Below, in pieces: positions 21,143 to 32,526 of a stretch of DNA of 64,000 nt. The DNA lies in contig NC_026742.1 of NCBI RefSeq assembly GCF_000210295.1, forward strand, positions 2,089,061 to 2,153,060, written 5' to 3'. Position 1 is the first letter of the stretch. Each line of letters starts with the position of its first letter. Source of the DNA: Trypanosoma brucei gambiense DAL972. Its lineage: Eukaryota; Euglenozoa; Kinetoplastea; Trypanosomatida; Trypanosomatidae. The translations under genes and the position numbers were made by a program. The notes below the pieces were generated by a model. That model had not been told where the DNA came from, searched no databases, and saw only the letters and a program-made list of their open reading frames with translations.

Positions 21143-21301
21143 GGAGATCACTTGCTCACTCGACTCACAGAGAGAGCTGAAGAGAATGCTACGGCCAAGT
21201 TAGAGCCAAGTGTACTGGACAAGATTATGAGGTGGGAACAAATAGGAACTAACAAGAATCAAAACTACGTCTGTAAGGTACACAAAGAAGAGGCGCATTG
21301 A
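21143..21301 (+). pseudogene. Possible decayed surface-protein fragment
   Basis: A 52-codon open stretch with coding-like composition (LLTRLTERAEENATAKLEP, then VLDKIMRWEQIGTNKNQNYV) has no start codon or splice signal of its own and is bounded by stops. Charged helical composition with an NAT glycosylation site resembles trypanosome surface proteins, but I cannot match it to a family. Read as a relic with low confidence. Confidence 0.25.
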
Positions 21302-23240
21302 AGTTCGCTTCATGCCGCACTATTTTTCTGGTGGCCGGATTTGAAAGTGGAGAAGGGGAAAGGAAGTCAACGAGTGCCCGAAGCTTTTGTAATCATGTGG
21401 CTGAAGGAAGTTGCTCCAAAATGACGTGGGGAATGGCCGCGCAGCTGAGGCAGGAGAAAAATTTGTAGTAATTTAAAATGAAGGTGAGGGGAGTCAGCCG
21501 CTTATTCGCTTAAACGCCTGCACAGCAACCGTGGGGGAAAAAAATGAATTCAGAGATACGGTAGAGGCAGATGTATGCACACAAGAAGCCGGTGTGGTCC
21601 CTTGGCGGCTCCATTAATTACCAAATCAGGACGAAGCCATTGTCAAGCACGATGAGCACAAAGCCGAAGATAACGGCTGGTTCATCCGCTTACACGCACA
21701 TTTTTCAACAACCAGATGCTTTTTAACTTTTACTAACTGTAATCATATGCATCTGAGTTAAACATAAGGTCAATAACTTCCAAAGAGAGTTTCGATCGTA
21801 ACAATAACAAGATATGTCTCCGGAATTTACGGTAAACACCAACCAGGCCGAAGTATCCTCACCAGCGTAGCAACACAAAAAGTAAGGGTGAGTTCCTATG
21901 GAAGAGAAACCATGCGATATTCCGGTAAGGCACTTGAAACCCTTCAGTAGCAGACGGTATCCACGGATTGTTGCCAACAAACATGGTATGAGAATCACAA
22001 CACACAAGGGGGAAAGGAAGAGCAATTACTCTTTGAGTCTCAATACTTTTAGAGGGTCAAACTCTCATCTGTCATCTGTCCCACGTGGCACTCTCACACA
22101 CCACATCAAGGGTGATGAGAAAATTTTTTGTGGGAGCATATGATGATCTGTGAGTTGGCGAAAAATGGAGCATATTTGCAGCACTGCCGTTTTGGTTATT
22201 TTCTACTCCAGCACTTTTGATACAGTGGACCATATCGGGGTTGTGCAATAAATGCGTAAAGTTTGTGGAGAATAGTCTAACACCCTCTGCACCGCATCCT
22301 TACCAACAGAAGGAATGGCAGCAGCTCACTTAGATAAATCACTTCCCCCTGACAAGAATAGTTTAACAGAGGGCAGGTGAAAGGCACAGTGTTCAGCCTT
22401 TTACTGTTAAAAGCTGCAGTTACCTCCATTTATTTTCTTACCAAACATCCCAAGACACAGCCTCCATAATTTAGTGTAGCTTCTTAGCGGAAGACTCGAC
22501 AGTAAGGGAAGGACCTGGATGGCTCTTCAGAAGGAACTGAATGTTATAGCTGTGATAGGAATCCGTATTTACTTTAGATAACTCGTCACGAAGAAAACAG
22601 GGTGTGAGGTGTTGAGAGGACATTTTGAGGCCACAGTGATGCTGATACGCGGCGATGCCCACTCCATGCTGAATTTATATCCACACCGTTAAAGTGCTGG
22701 TAAATCGGTTATCCGCAGCACCTTCTTATCCATAGAGTGCAAAGTGAAGAATACAAACTGACATTGACACTTTTCATTACTTCCAACATGTATTACACAC
22801 GCGTTACTCAGATGTAAGATATCGTGTGATTACAGGAGTTATTTCAAATATCAAGAGAGCTATGGAGAGTAATGGTTTCCTGATCTTTTTTCACCCAATC
22901 TGTCATTTTATATAGTTTCTTCCATGAGATTTCAATGATACGTAACAATAATGTGTGGTGGAGCGTATATGTGAAAAGAGGAACTGAGGGCACTTTTACC
23001 CTTGTCACCGGGTAAAATGAATTAGGAGCTATGGAGCACTTTCTCATTGAGGGTTGAGCCCCTGCTACACTTTTTCACGGGATTCGTGCGAAGAGAACAC
23101 AAAATAGTTATGTTTTAGCAGTAGTCGTGAAAATCTTACTTTTTTGTACCTGAACTAATAACCCCGAGAACACTGAAACACTTCCATGAGATGTGTGGAA
23201 GAATGCCAAAATGTCAAGAAAGCTCGAAATACTTCACTGT

Positions 23241-23266
23241 TTGGTTCTTTTTTAATTTTGCTAAAG
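23241..23266 (+). promoter_or_regulatory. Spliced-leader acceptor of the VSG-related gene
   Basis: T-rich tract (ttggttcttttttaattttg) followed by AG at 23265-23266, 14 bases before the ATG; a second AG at 23271-23272 is also possible. The 5' UTR would be very short. Confidence 0.5.
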
Positions 23267-23280
23267 AACAAGGGTGAAGC

Positions 23281-24711
23281 ATGCAAAGAAGTATGTACTG
23301 GGTTGTATTTTTAGTGGCGGTACTGCAGGGTAGTCATTTAGTGTCGGGGCAGGATATAGTCAACCAAAAAGAGTTTGAAGCGTTGTGCCGAATTGTAAAT
23401 TGGGCAGAAGAAGGACTGAAGCAGATAAATTTGGCACGACAGATTACCCAAGAAGCTCAGAAAATAGGCGTGAGATATCTTGAAGTAGTCGGTGAGGAAG
23501 AGGGTACTAAACTCGCCGACAAACAAGAAAAGTCTTGTATGAGCAATGAAATGGAGAGTCGCGAGAAAAACTGTGTGCTGTACAAAATATTTTGGGAAGT
23601 GGCAGAGGAAGCATTAAACGAAAAGCATGCCAGATTGCAAGCGCCTCACAGAGCAGTGAGTACTTTGGAATATCATACAATGGAAAAAATAAGAGAAAAA
23701 GCTATAGAGGCAGCGGATATATATCACCACGTTGGAACGAAACTCTTTGACCTCAAAGCAAATAATATGGAAGAAGAACTTAATAAAGCACTTTATGGAG
23801 AAATGTACTCAGTAGATGAAATAAAGCCGGGAGGAGACAGAAGCAGAGTGTGCGGACAAAATTTGCAACGGTTGCAGACCACAGGAGGACAATCACTAGC
23901 GGTGGATTTGTTGTGCTTGTGTGCAACACACAGCTCTTGGAATGGAATAAAAGTATGCTGCGCAGACTGCACTACGGGAGAGAATAGCAATGAATGGGAC
24001 CCAGAATCAAACGGAGTACACCGCTGGAAATTTCTGAAACAAAAGTGTGCGGATCATAATCTAAACCATAATGATACAGAAGAAAGACTGCGTAATGCAG
24101 AAGAAGAAATTATAAAAGCAGTAACTAAAGTAGATCTACAACAAAGAAGCAGAGTTGTGTACAGGTTGGGAGAAAAGAAAAATAATCAAGTAAACAACTG
24201 CGGGGCGGGTACTGGCCGCGGACATGGAATATGCGTGCTATATCACGTACGTGGAGAAGAGTTGCCCTGGTTGAAAGCGTTGCAAAAGGTAGAAAATGAA
24301 ATGAAAGTTACGCTGAAAGATAAAGAAGATAAGTCAGCTAAGCTAAAGCGGATGGAAGAACTAAATCAAGAGATAGAAAGCTTAATCAAAGGTGATACGG
24401 GGCGAGGAGGGCAACGGGGAAGACAGAAACGCAGTGTCAATCCCGAGAACAGTGTCCCAGAAAACCCAACCGCCCCAAGCGACTCAACACAGTCAACCAC
24501 ACATACCAATGAAAAAAAGAGAAGTGCAAGGAAACCAATATCAACAGGTAACAATGCATCCAAAAGCTACGGTGGAGATGAGGTTGATTCCTCTGATTCC
24601 AAATGCAAGGGAGAAAACTCAGCATGCTCAGATTCACCAGCAAACCCAACAGTAAAAAGCAGCAAAAGTGCTATAAATGGTCCACTGGGATTAATTTTGC
24701 TTTTGGTATAA
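23281..24711 (+). CDS. VSG-related (VR) surface protein
   Basis: 476 residues. Signal peptide at about 1-23 (VVFLVAVLQGSHLVSG). The N-terminal domain is VSG-like: long charged helices followed by a cysteine-rich block with LLCLCATHSSWNGIKVCC and NNCGAGTGRGHGICVLYH, which is the CLC...C and CG..C pattern of VSG N-terminal domains, then a coiled segment (KRMEELNQEIESLI). After about residue 370 comes a low-complexity basic and Ser/Thr-rich linker instead of the usual 8-cysteine VSG C-terminal domain; only two cysteines (CKGENSACS) precede a short hydrophobic end (NGPLGLILLLV). This matches the VSG-related (VR) class known from chromosome-internal sites rather than an expressed VSG. No 70-bp repeats were noticed upstream. 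Function is unknown; surface location via GPI is inferred. Confidence 0.75.
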   Translation: MQRSMYWVVFLVAVLQGSHLVSGQDIVNQKEFEALCRIVNWAEEGLKQINLARQITQEAQKIGVRYLEVVGEEEGTKLADKQEKSCMSNEMESREKNCVLYKIFWEVAEEALNEKHARLQAPHRAVSTLEYHTMEKIREKAIEAADIYHHVGTKLFDLKANNMEEELNKALYGEMYSVDEIKPGGDRSRVCGQNLQRLQTTGGQSLAVDLLCLCATHSSWNGIKVCCADCTTGENSNEWDPESNGVHRWKFLKQKCADHNLNHNDTEERLRNAEEEIIKAVTKVDLQQRSRVVYRLGEKKNNQVNNCGAGTGRGHGICVLYHVRGEELPWLKALQKVENEMKVTLKDKEDKSAKLKRMEELNQEIESLIKGDTGRGGQRGRQKRSVNPENSVPENPTAPSDSTQSTTHTNEKKRSARKPISTGNNASKSYGGDEVDSSDSKCKGENSACSDSPANPTVKSSKSAINGPLGLILLLV

Positions 24712-27700
24712 ACGAAAAGCTCCAACACAAGGTAAGGAAAAAGAGATGGAATTGGTTGTGTTTGCGGCATCTCAATATTCCACACGGAGTGGGATGGTGT
24801 GCATTTCAAAACTTGTACAGGAGACATGTGATGCGTCAGAGCAATCGTGCTCAGCAGTACAGCCATCCAGGAAGCCTAAACGAAAGAGGGAAATGTTGGG
24901 AGGGTTTATGCTTCGTGACACTGGTAATGCGTATTGTTGAGAACCTTTTCATACCAAAAGGAACACTACAAAAACTGAAAGCATTTACGAATGATGGGAA
25001 AGCTCATAGAGGCTATAAACATCTAAGGTGTACCAACCGTACTAAGTGGGCAGTGTGAAAATAAAAAAGTATATGTTGTAGAGAATGTCGATACCGGAAG
25101 GCTACACAAATGGAAAGGAATAATAAATACAGAAAAAGGGACGTCATAATATTTTACTGAGCTCCATGCAGGAAGTGCAAGGGATATTTGCAATGAGGAA
25201 GTTGGGGAGGTTTCAAACAAAAAAGCGAAAACATATGAGTGATAATGTTAATGTAAGTAACTGAAGGAAGTGTTGCTTTGGAAAAAGACAGAAATAACTA
25301 AAAGAGGGTTGACTGGAGAAAATGATGCCAGGTGAAACACATAAAAAAATGAGTTCGGGAAGCATATTTCGAACTTGGAACATAAAGACAAAAGAGCAGG
25401 AAAATTTGTGGGAAATGGCATGTTATGTATTTGCATCGTTATAGCAAAAAAAAACTGTTTGGTGTGTCGAATGAGTGAAGGAACTGAGGCACTCAAAACC
25501 GCTGAATAAGAAAATAGAGAAGGAAAGCCATGGAAAGTAATGAGGGAATAACATGAAAGGCGCACACACAGACACGCACACTTGATAGCGGGATGTGAAA
25601 AAGCAAGGAGTGAAACGAAAGCCTTCATCGCTATGATGGTTAAGAAATACGACACCACCAGAATGCGCTGCAGAATTTTAAAGCAGACGAATTATTAAAG
25701 GGATCAGTATTATTGGCTTAAATACCTGTGGTACTAACCTTTGCGGTGCTTGAAGTGATGGCATGAAAAAGATTAGAGATACCCTCTTCTGTGTTGTGTC
25801 AGATACATGGAAAAAGAAAGTGTGTGCTTGGCCTAAGGATGTAATGTGCTAAACCATAAGGCAGTAATAAAATACCTCAAAGCAATTCTATCGCCAAAAG
25901 GAATCGATGGCGCCGTGGTTCAGACGAGAAATATCACACTACAGAATCCGACATTGCATGGGACGCAACTACGTATCAACGCGGCAGTGATATAAGCTAT
26001 CAAAGCAAAAAATGATGCAATCACGGAGGTTTTTCTTACAGCAGCGCTGTCTACCATGGAAAATGCAGTAACCACTGAAAAGGAGGCAACATATGTGAAG
26101 CAACAAAGAGGTAGCAGTAATTGCTGTAGCAACAAGATTGTGAGTGTAAGTAAAAAAAAGGAAGCTAAACTACGACCCAAGGATATTTAGAGTAGTATCG
26201 AAACTGCCACAGCATCACTAATGAATGCATATTTACCAAATGCGAATATGTATGTGTATGTGAATATATACGTACATCAATATTCTACAAAAATATTGCT
26301 TTGCAGCGTGTGAGACTTTCAAAACATTTTTTGTGGAACACTTAATCATAATTGTTGTTAATGGAAATTTGATCTATGGATACCTTCTTTTTGCTTCATG
26401 TATTTTGAATTTGTTTAGGAGGAAAATGGTAATATCTCTGAGGTAAACTCTGGGAGAAACTAAAAAGTGCTGGAGGAAATTTCTGGGTTTTACAGCAGCA
26501 ATATCATGAAATACAACAGTGATTAAAAGATCTGTAACACGGGAGTATGTGCTTTTGCCATTGTACAATTTTCTTGATATATGCATTGAAGTGATTTGAA
26601 TGAATAGAGGTGCAAGTCTCATGGAACATGCTCTTCATTCAAGCAACGTTTTTTAGGAATATGCAGCAAAAGTCGAAAAATGACTGACGTGACAACCAAA
26701 ATGGCTTCCCTATTCTATTAGTGAAAATTCGAATCAAACAGCACATAATGGAACTACATGAAGAATCAAAGGAAGTATGATATCAAATTCCTAACCTATT
26801 GTATCAAAATCCTCACACACCTTTCATAAAGGTATTTTGACGTACATGTTTGAATTGAAAACACTCGATAAAATAATCCATGTGATCTGCATATGAAATG
26901 TGTGATGAATTCTGTCCAATCGTGCTAATCTCTCTATTATTGTTAAACCTCACCTTACCATTTGTTTCAGTAAAGGCAAGAAAAAAATATTAAATGATGA
27001 AATACTGTTAAGCAGCGAGGGTCCAAAGTGGCATTTTTTCCGGAACAGATAGTAACTATCTGAGAGGAGTTTAATGAACCGCGTACAATGATAGTGTCAG
27101 CACACCAAGTCTTGGAACCGCATAAACAGACTAGAATAACCAAAGGGGAAGAAGTGACGCCTGCTGCTATACAGTAACTAGCTTCAGAAGCAAAAAGAAA
27201 AGGCTGCTCAACCCTATGGAAGCAATGTGACCTTCTTTCCCCTAGTCCTATTCCTGCCGCTGTGGTGCATAATATTTTGATAGCAATGTAATGCAGCATT
27301 CAGCCATAAACATTTTAACCATAAATATAGCAACTAATATGTGAAGGTAACCCATGGCGATACATTCCATATGGAACAATACCACATTGTTAAATATACG
27401 CATTTAATTAAAACTATAGCACTAAATTGAAAATGAAAAATTAGAAGAGAAAAAGATATGAATTATGAAGAGAGGCATATTCTTCACTAACATGCACTTG
27501 TTTCAATACAATCATAATTTCAAATTACTTTAAATGATAAGTGGCCCAATATCCTGAAATGACACAATAACAATGATTTCATTATAGCAACTGTAAAATA
27601 ATGATATGAAATAAAATAAATAATATAAATAAATTAAGATACAGCAAGCACTGCAGAATATATTTTACTACTATATATAAACATTTGCCAACAGATGAAT

Positions 27701-28644
27701 AGCTTTACTCATTGGAAGAAAATAATTAAATTCAAACTTCCTATGATTCTGCTAGTGTTTGTCGGCTACATGTGGGACTCAAAAAAAAAACAAAAGTTTA
27801 TTTTAAATAAACATGAAGAAAAGAAAAACTTCGCATGAAACCATAAGGGTATCCGTGTGAGTTATGTGCTACTGTCAAACATAGTTAACTTCACAACCCT
27901 CAAGAAAGAAAGAATTTAATAATAAAAGTAAAATTCCAGGTAAAAAATAAAATAAAAATTAAGGAAATATAACATAATTATGCTTAACTAACTGTAACGT
28001 GAGGAATGTAAAAATAACAAAATGTTACTCAAAATTTAATGTTATCAATGCTTTCCTTCACAAACAAAAACTGTCACATCTCAATGTGTTCTTTCAAATT
28101 AATTTAACGGAACCAGATATGTTTGTATAATATTCTACAATGTCATTTGGCATTGTCCGATGCTCACTCAAAAAACTTATTCGTTTTGTTGCGATATAGC
28201 TGTTGACAGTGTTGTGCTCCTTTTTTTATTTTATTTTTTAACATACCGCTGCGCACTTCCGTCATCCCCTCAATATTCCTGCAGTTCCCATCATAAAAGA
28301 AACAAAAGAAATCCATCAAAATAAAGTAACTGGAGTCCAAGATGTTGTAGAGCGCAATGTATTTATTTTGAATAATGGAATCCTGTGATATCAGAGACAA
28401 TCATCTGCAATGAATAAACTGAAACATTCATTGACTCATGCCACTAAATTAATAATTAAATTATTAAACACATATTCCCATCGTGTGGTAAGTAATTCAA
28501 ACAATTCTGTGACCACATGAAATACTCGAAGAAAAAGGAAACATATACAATGCATAAGCCATTAGTAAAGTATAAATACAGTTTTTGGTATCGAATCCAT
28601 CATATGTTACAAAGTTGCATTTCACTAACACACAAGAGCACAAT
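24712..28644. other. Convergent region, A-rich, with relics
   Basis: About 3.9 kb between + strand surface genes and the - strand RHS gene, so probably a transcription termination zone. Strongly A-rich on the + strand from 24.7 to 28.5 kb. One decayed VSG-like fragment (25837-26190) is visible. A piece near 24746-24840 (GMVCISKLVQETCDASEQSCS) is also cysteine-rich and coding-like but cannot be assigned. Confidence 0.5.
25837..26190 (+). pseudogene. Decayed VSG-like fragment
   Basis: One frame reads as helical surface protein: AVIKYLKAILSPKGIDGAVV, then QTRNITLQNPTLHGTQLRI and, after a stop at 25993-25995, AIKAKNDAITEVFLTAALS. The LHG.QLR.NAA and long Ala-containing helix resemble VSG A-type N-terminal domains. 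It has an internal stop, no start, no anchor and no splice signal, so it is a relic. It lies downstream of the VR gene in the same orientation, consistent with a former tandem neighbour. Confidence 0.4.
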
Positions 28645-30426
28645 TTAACTCATCATCATATTTCGAATCATCAGTGATAGAGCTTGGCAACTGTATGATT
28701 CGATAACTCCAACATTTGCCTTCACTCTTACAACCTTTACCAACTTGTTCATAACTTCATTGATCTTCCAGTCAGCCGTATGCTCAATGATATCATTATA
28801 GGAATATTCATCCGACTTCTTCATAGTTTCCAACGCATCATGCACACTTTTCAGGCGCCATTCATAACAGCCTAAACCAAATATATAACGAGGCAGAGGC
28901 CCAATTGAATTAATACGTCCCTCCACTATTCTCCACTCATCTTCAAGTTCTCTCTTCAGGTTCCTCTGCTGCCTGCTCTTCACGGAGTGCCCTACAAATA
29001 TTGATAACTTTCTCCATGCCACAAATGCCTTCATGTCACGCACATCATCGCAGTTCATAATAATTTGGCGGCCTCCAGTAATTGTAGTCCACTCATCAAA
29101 ATGGCCACTATTCGGGGAGGTGAGGAGAGTAACACCCCAAATATCGGAGGGCAGTTGAGTGTATAATAATTTTTGCATCATCCCACTTATGTCTATAATG
29201 ATGTGACCTCTTTTTTCATATTTCATATTATTTATTATCCGGACAGCAACTCCCGAGTCTTCGTACCGCACAACCCTCTCTCTTTCACCATCCTTTCTGT
29301 TGTATATTAAGTAGGCGATTTCTCCCACGAAATATGCAACAACATCAAGCATTCCTTCATGGAAGTGAAGCAATGAATGAAGCAAAAATGATCCAAGGCC
29401 ACATGATTTACCAATACCAGGTGTACCAATAACAACATGTATCGGTGGCCTCACAACTGACCTGTCCACCCACCATGCTTTCAGCACTTGTTGGATTATA
29501 TACCACACGCGCATGATTTCGCGACGGATATATACATGCTGGGAAACTGCCTTGCACTTCTCACTGTAACCCAATACAAACCTGTTGTGTGGCCAACCTC
29601 TCTCCGATGTAAGAACAATAATTTCTAAACCATTGGATCTCTCCTCCATTTCCGAATCAACATCTGCAGGTTCAGGAATTATATTCACCTCGGCTTCCGC
29701 CCACATGCGCTGTGGTCTTCCATCGAATACTTTTATACCAAGTGGCTCTGTATTATAACCCGACATCACATAACTCCATTTCGCATTATAAATGGATTCA
29801 TACACTCCTTCAAGTTCGACAGCACCATCAGCTGTTTGTGCAGCTCGCTTTTCCGCTCTCTTGGCGGCCGCCAACGCTCCATCCAACCTTCCCCTCGCCA
29901 TGGGACCAACAAATTCTCTTATTTCCCCTCTTCCCTTCTCCTCCCACTGACTGAGGGAAGAAATTTCCCTTTCATTAAGGTAGTCTACCTTCTCAGACAA
30001 ATAAATAACTGTCTTCAGTGTTTTAAACTCATCCGTATCCTGTATATCCTCAAGAATCTCAGCATCAACAATATATCTTCTGGGATTCTTAACAAAAATG
30101 GGCATCCTAACATTTTCTGCTTCAGCCACCGCAAAAGTCCCGCCAACGAACTTCTGAATAAAGTCATTCACTGTCATATTACGCAGAACCTCATACCGTT
30201 GCAGCAATACATCTTCCAGCAGCACATCCCTCACCTTACTGTTCATTGTCCAGTTGGGCCCCTCTTCAGTTCTCTGCCGTATCTGTGGAGGCTGAGCAGC
30301 AGCAGCAGCAGGAGGAGGCGGTACATTTTCATCCCGTGGTCTCCTCATGGGCCCTTCAAAATTACCTGCCACTTGTGGATTTGCATTATTTCCTTGTGGA
30401 GCTGCGGGATTATTTGCTCTTGACAT
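28645..30426 (-). CDS. RHS: Retrotransposon hot spot (RHS) protein, C-terminally short
   Basis: 593 residues. RHS proteins are a large trypanosome family of mostly nuclear or perinuclear ATPase-like proteins linked to mRNA transcription and export. Visible parts: a Pro/Ala/Gln-rich N terminus; the family segment GPNWTMNSKVRDVLLEDVLL near residues 54-74; TVNDFIQKFVGG near 85; and a Walker A motif, GTPGIGKS, at about 333-340, followed by LGSFLLHSLLHF. Later family segments are present (GHIIIDIS, LTSPNSGHFDEW, QIIMNC, GPLPRYIFGL). It ends shortly after VRVKANVGVIESY, where full RHS proteins of roughly 700-900 residues continue for another 200 or more, so the C-terminal domain is missing. No ingi or RIME insertion interrupts it. 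It may be a truncated but still translated copy. Codon use is AT-biased like its surroundings. Confidence 0.88.
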   Translation of the reverse strand: MSRANNPAAPQGNNANPQVAGNFEGPMRRPRDENVPPPPAAAAAQPPQIRQRTEEGPNWTMNSKVRDVLLEDVLLQRYEVLRNMTVNDFIQKFVGGTFAVAEAENVRMPIFVKNPRRYIVDAEILEDIQDTDEFKTLKTVIYLSEKVDYLNEREISSLSQWEEKGRGEIREFVGPMARGRLDGALAAAKRAEKRAAQTADGAVELEGVYESIYNAKWSYVMSGYNTEPLGIKVFDGRPQRMWAEAEVNIIPEPADVDSEMEERSNGLEIIVLTSERGWPHNRFVLGYSEKCKAVSQHVYIRREIMRVWYIIQQVLKAWWVDRSVVRPPIHVVIGTPGIGKSCGLGSFLLHSLLHFHEGMLDVVAYFVGEIAYLIYNRKDGERERVVRYEDSGVAVRIINNMKYEKRGHIIIDISGMMQKLLYTQLPSDIWGVTLLTSPNSGHFDEWTTITGGRQIIMNCDDVRDMKAFVAWRKLSIFVGHSVKSRQQRNLKRELEDEWRIVEGRINSIGPLPRYIFGLGCYEWRLKSVHDALETMKKSDEYSYNDIIEHTADWKINEVMNKLVKVVRVKANVGVIESYSCQALSLMIRNMMMS

Positions 30427-30999
30427 AACTCTTTTAATATTATTAACTTAACTTTTTTCTTGATAATACAAAAATATGATGATGATAACAAAAGAGTGTG
30501 AACAGTGTAACATAATATCAAATGTGATAGAGCGCGTTAATGTTTATTCACTATAGTTTGTATAATATGATATCATAATGTATTTGGTATTGAGGGGAAC
30601 AATTTCAAAATATTGTGGCTGTAAATAAATATTTCCCTTGCTTCATTGTCATGCGCTAAATATAAAAGTAATGAATTTCATACATCACCAGTTCCAACTG
30701 CAGCTAGAGTGCAAAAAAAACAAAAACATCCTCGAACATCTGCCAATCCAAAACAAATAAAAGAATAAAAGTAAAAATCAATGGGCAATGATAATAAAGA
30801 GGAAAGCTGACAAAAGCTCATCGCAACACAAACAAACATACAAAAACCGTTCCACTAATTTCCACTCTTGTTGATCCGCGACCACAGGTTCCATTGGCTC
30901 AAGGTTATCCATTCAAACACAAATATAGTTCCCAAAGTGCTTCACTCCTGAGTCCCACTTACAGTTAAGAACTTCCTTCTTGAGTTGATAAATAATAAA
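30427..30999. other. Spacer between RHS and retroelement relic
   Basis: AT-rich, no gene seen. On the - strand this is the 5' flank of RHS; no strong pyrimidine tract with AG stands out close to the ATG. Confidence 0.4.
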
Positions 31000-31009
31000 A
31001 CCATCCCCA

Positions 31010-31342
31010 TCATCTTTGCATGAAGGCAACCGTTACCATCATGGGCACAGTTGCTGCAGCTTCACGAGAAGTGCATGTCCTGAAAAGACCCTTGTGATGG
31101 CGTGTAAAACTCCAGTGCTCCCTTTATTAACTGATGGGGAGTCGATTCAAATTCACTAGTTCCTCGTTTTAGTTAAGGCATCGGAACCCCAGCCGAATAT
31201 CTTCAGGTAATTTCACTTGGGAGAAGAATGACTTTAGATCAAACAATGCTACAGACTGGTCATGGAGAGTATTTAAATACTGGGAAAAGTGACACAATGG
31301 GAGATATGCCTCATAATCATCCCTGCTCTTTTTAGCCTTTGG
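31010..31342 (-). pseudogene. Reverse transcriptase relic
   Basis: A 57-codon stretch without stops (31342 down to 31169) reads PLCHFSQYLNTLHDQSV then ALFDLKSFFSQVKLPEDIR, the hydrophobic-D-x-x-x-x-F/Y signature of motif A with its catalytic Asp. After one stop the same frame gives LNRLPI, matching the motif B region, and a neighbouring frame gives GVLHAITRVFSG. Near 31020-31060 VTVAFM followed in another frame by DDGDGF resembles the F/Y-x-D-D motif C. Such motifs are closer to LTR/DIRS-type polymerases than to the ingi/L1 type common in trypanosomes. Confidence 0.6.
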
Positions 31343-31800
31343 TCATGCAATAAATCAACGCCTTCTTCCAATTCTGTGTTTCCTCCATCACAAATAATGG
31401 CACATAACCCATCCTGTCGTATGTCTCTTTGAAACTGTGCTAATGATACGCGGCTGCTTCATTATTTGGGCATCCTTTTCTACAATGTGCAATTTCAGAT
31501 TCCCTGTTTGATACTTTCTCTTTCCACATCATCTGTGCTATTCATAGTGCTCCAAACCTCATCAAATTGTTTACTCGCTGCTTGCATCATCCTCTGTCAA
31601 ATCCACGGAAGGGAAACCATTCCCACATTCATTTCCTATTGGAGAGTCAAAGTCTTTTTTTTCCTCATCCCGTGATGTCACCTTTGTTTTTCCTTATGAG
31701 TGTCAAGGAATGCTGTGCCATCGATAATTTGGGAAGGTATTCCCTGTTATAAGTCCCGGTTTCCCTCACACTGAGGCCGCACATTCCTTCCAATTGTATC

Positions 31801-32526
31801 TTACATCAAAAACATTAAAAGAATCGACTTGCTGACGGCAGCTGTCACACATCTGAGATACCACACTGTGCCTCGTGGAAGTTCCATTGTGTAGATGTGC
31901 TTTCCCAATTGTATTAATAATATGTTGTCAATGTTGTGTTCCATTGCAACTACTGCCGCTGCGCGTGTCAGCAGTGCTCTTCTCTTTATGGGATGTTCTA
32001 TCATTACGTATGGTCGTTTCAGTATGGTGTCATTTTCCCCTTTGTGGTAATGGCTATGAACTTCTTCCCCTTTCCTCCAGAGGTTCCTCCCTATGACTTT
32101 TCTCACACTGGCAATATCCTTTTCCCAGTTGATATTTACGTATCGTGCGGCTCTGTGGGTATCGCTTTTGAATTTCTTTGGAAGGTTCCCTCCAAAAAAA
32201 ATCCACTATTGAGGCTTGCTTGCCATGTGAGTGTGGTATAACATTTTTCTCTTTTTTTTTGGAGCTGTGTAATTTCTTTTTGCCATCGCATGGCTGGATG
32301 CAATTCATTCCATTGATATTGCAACTGGATACCACTCTGGACGGAACTTCCTGCAAGATATTATCGAATCCCCATTACAACATGTGTTGTGTATGTTTGA
32401 TGGGTTTACCTGTTACCGTATTGTAAAGACAGACCCCAAAACAACATCCGCGTCGGTGTGTCCAATAGAAATGATGGAAGAGCTCTCCTGTACTGAAATG
32501 GCGTTGCTCTCTGAGAGTCGTAAACT
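31801..32526 (-). pseudogene. Tyrosine recombinase relic
   Basis: Box I is legible at 32488-32526 as SLRLSESNAISVQ, the R-x-S-E pattern around the first catalytic Arg of tyrosine recombinases. Box II lies in an open stretch at 31801-32106: EHPIKRRALLTRAA supplies the His-x-x-x-Arg motif, LGKH follows 26 residues later, and TVWYLR carries the putative nucleophilic Tyr 13 residues after that His. The spacing and the order R...HxxxR...H...Y fit the active site. The region between the boxes has a frame change and stops, so no functional enzyme is encoded. Confidence 0.6.

Larger units (their letters stand above)
20343..23280. other. Intergenic with surface-gene debris
   Basis: About 2.9 kb without an intact gene. 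The + strand has short coding-like pieces interrupted by stops, the best at 21143-21301 and another near 21547-21610. The last 45 bases carry the splice acceptor of the next gene. Nothing convincing on the - strand. Confidence 0.5.

Noticed and set aside
24603..25058. 151-codon + frame overlapping the 3' end of the VSG-related gene
   Set aside because: It begins inside the VR coding region in another frame and has irregular basic composition.
29836..30423. 195-codon + frame opposite the RHS N terminus
   Set aside because: Shadow of the RHS gene, whose family motifs are unambiguous.
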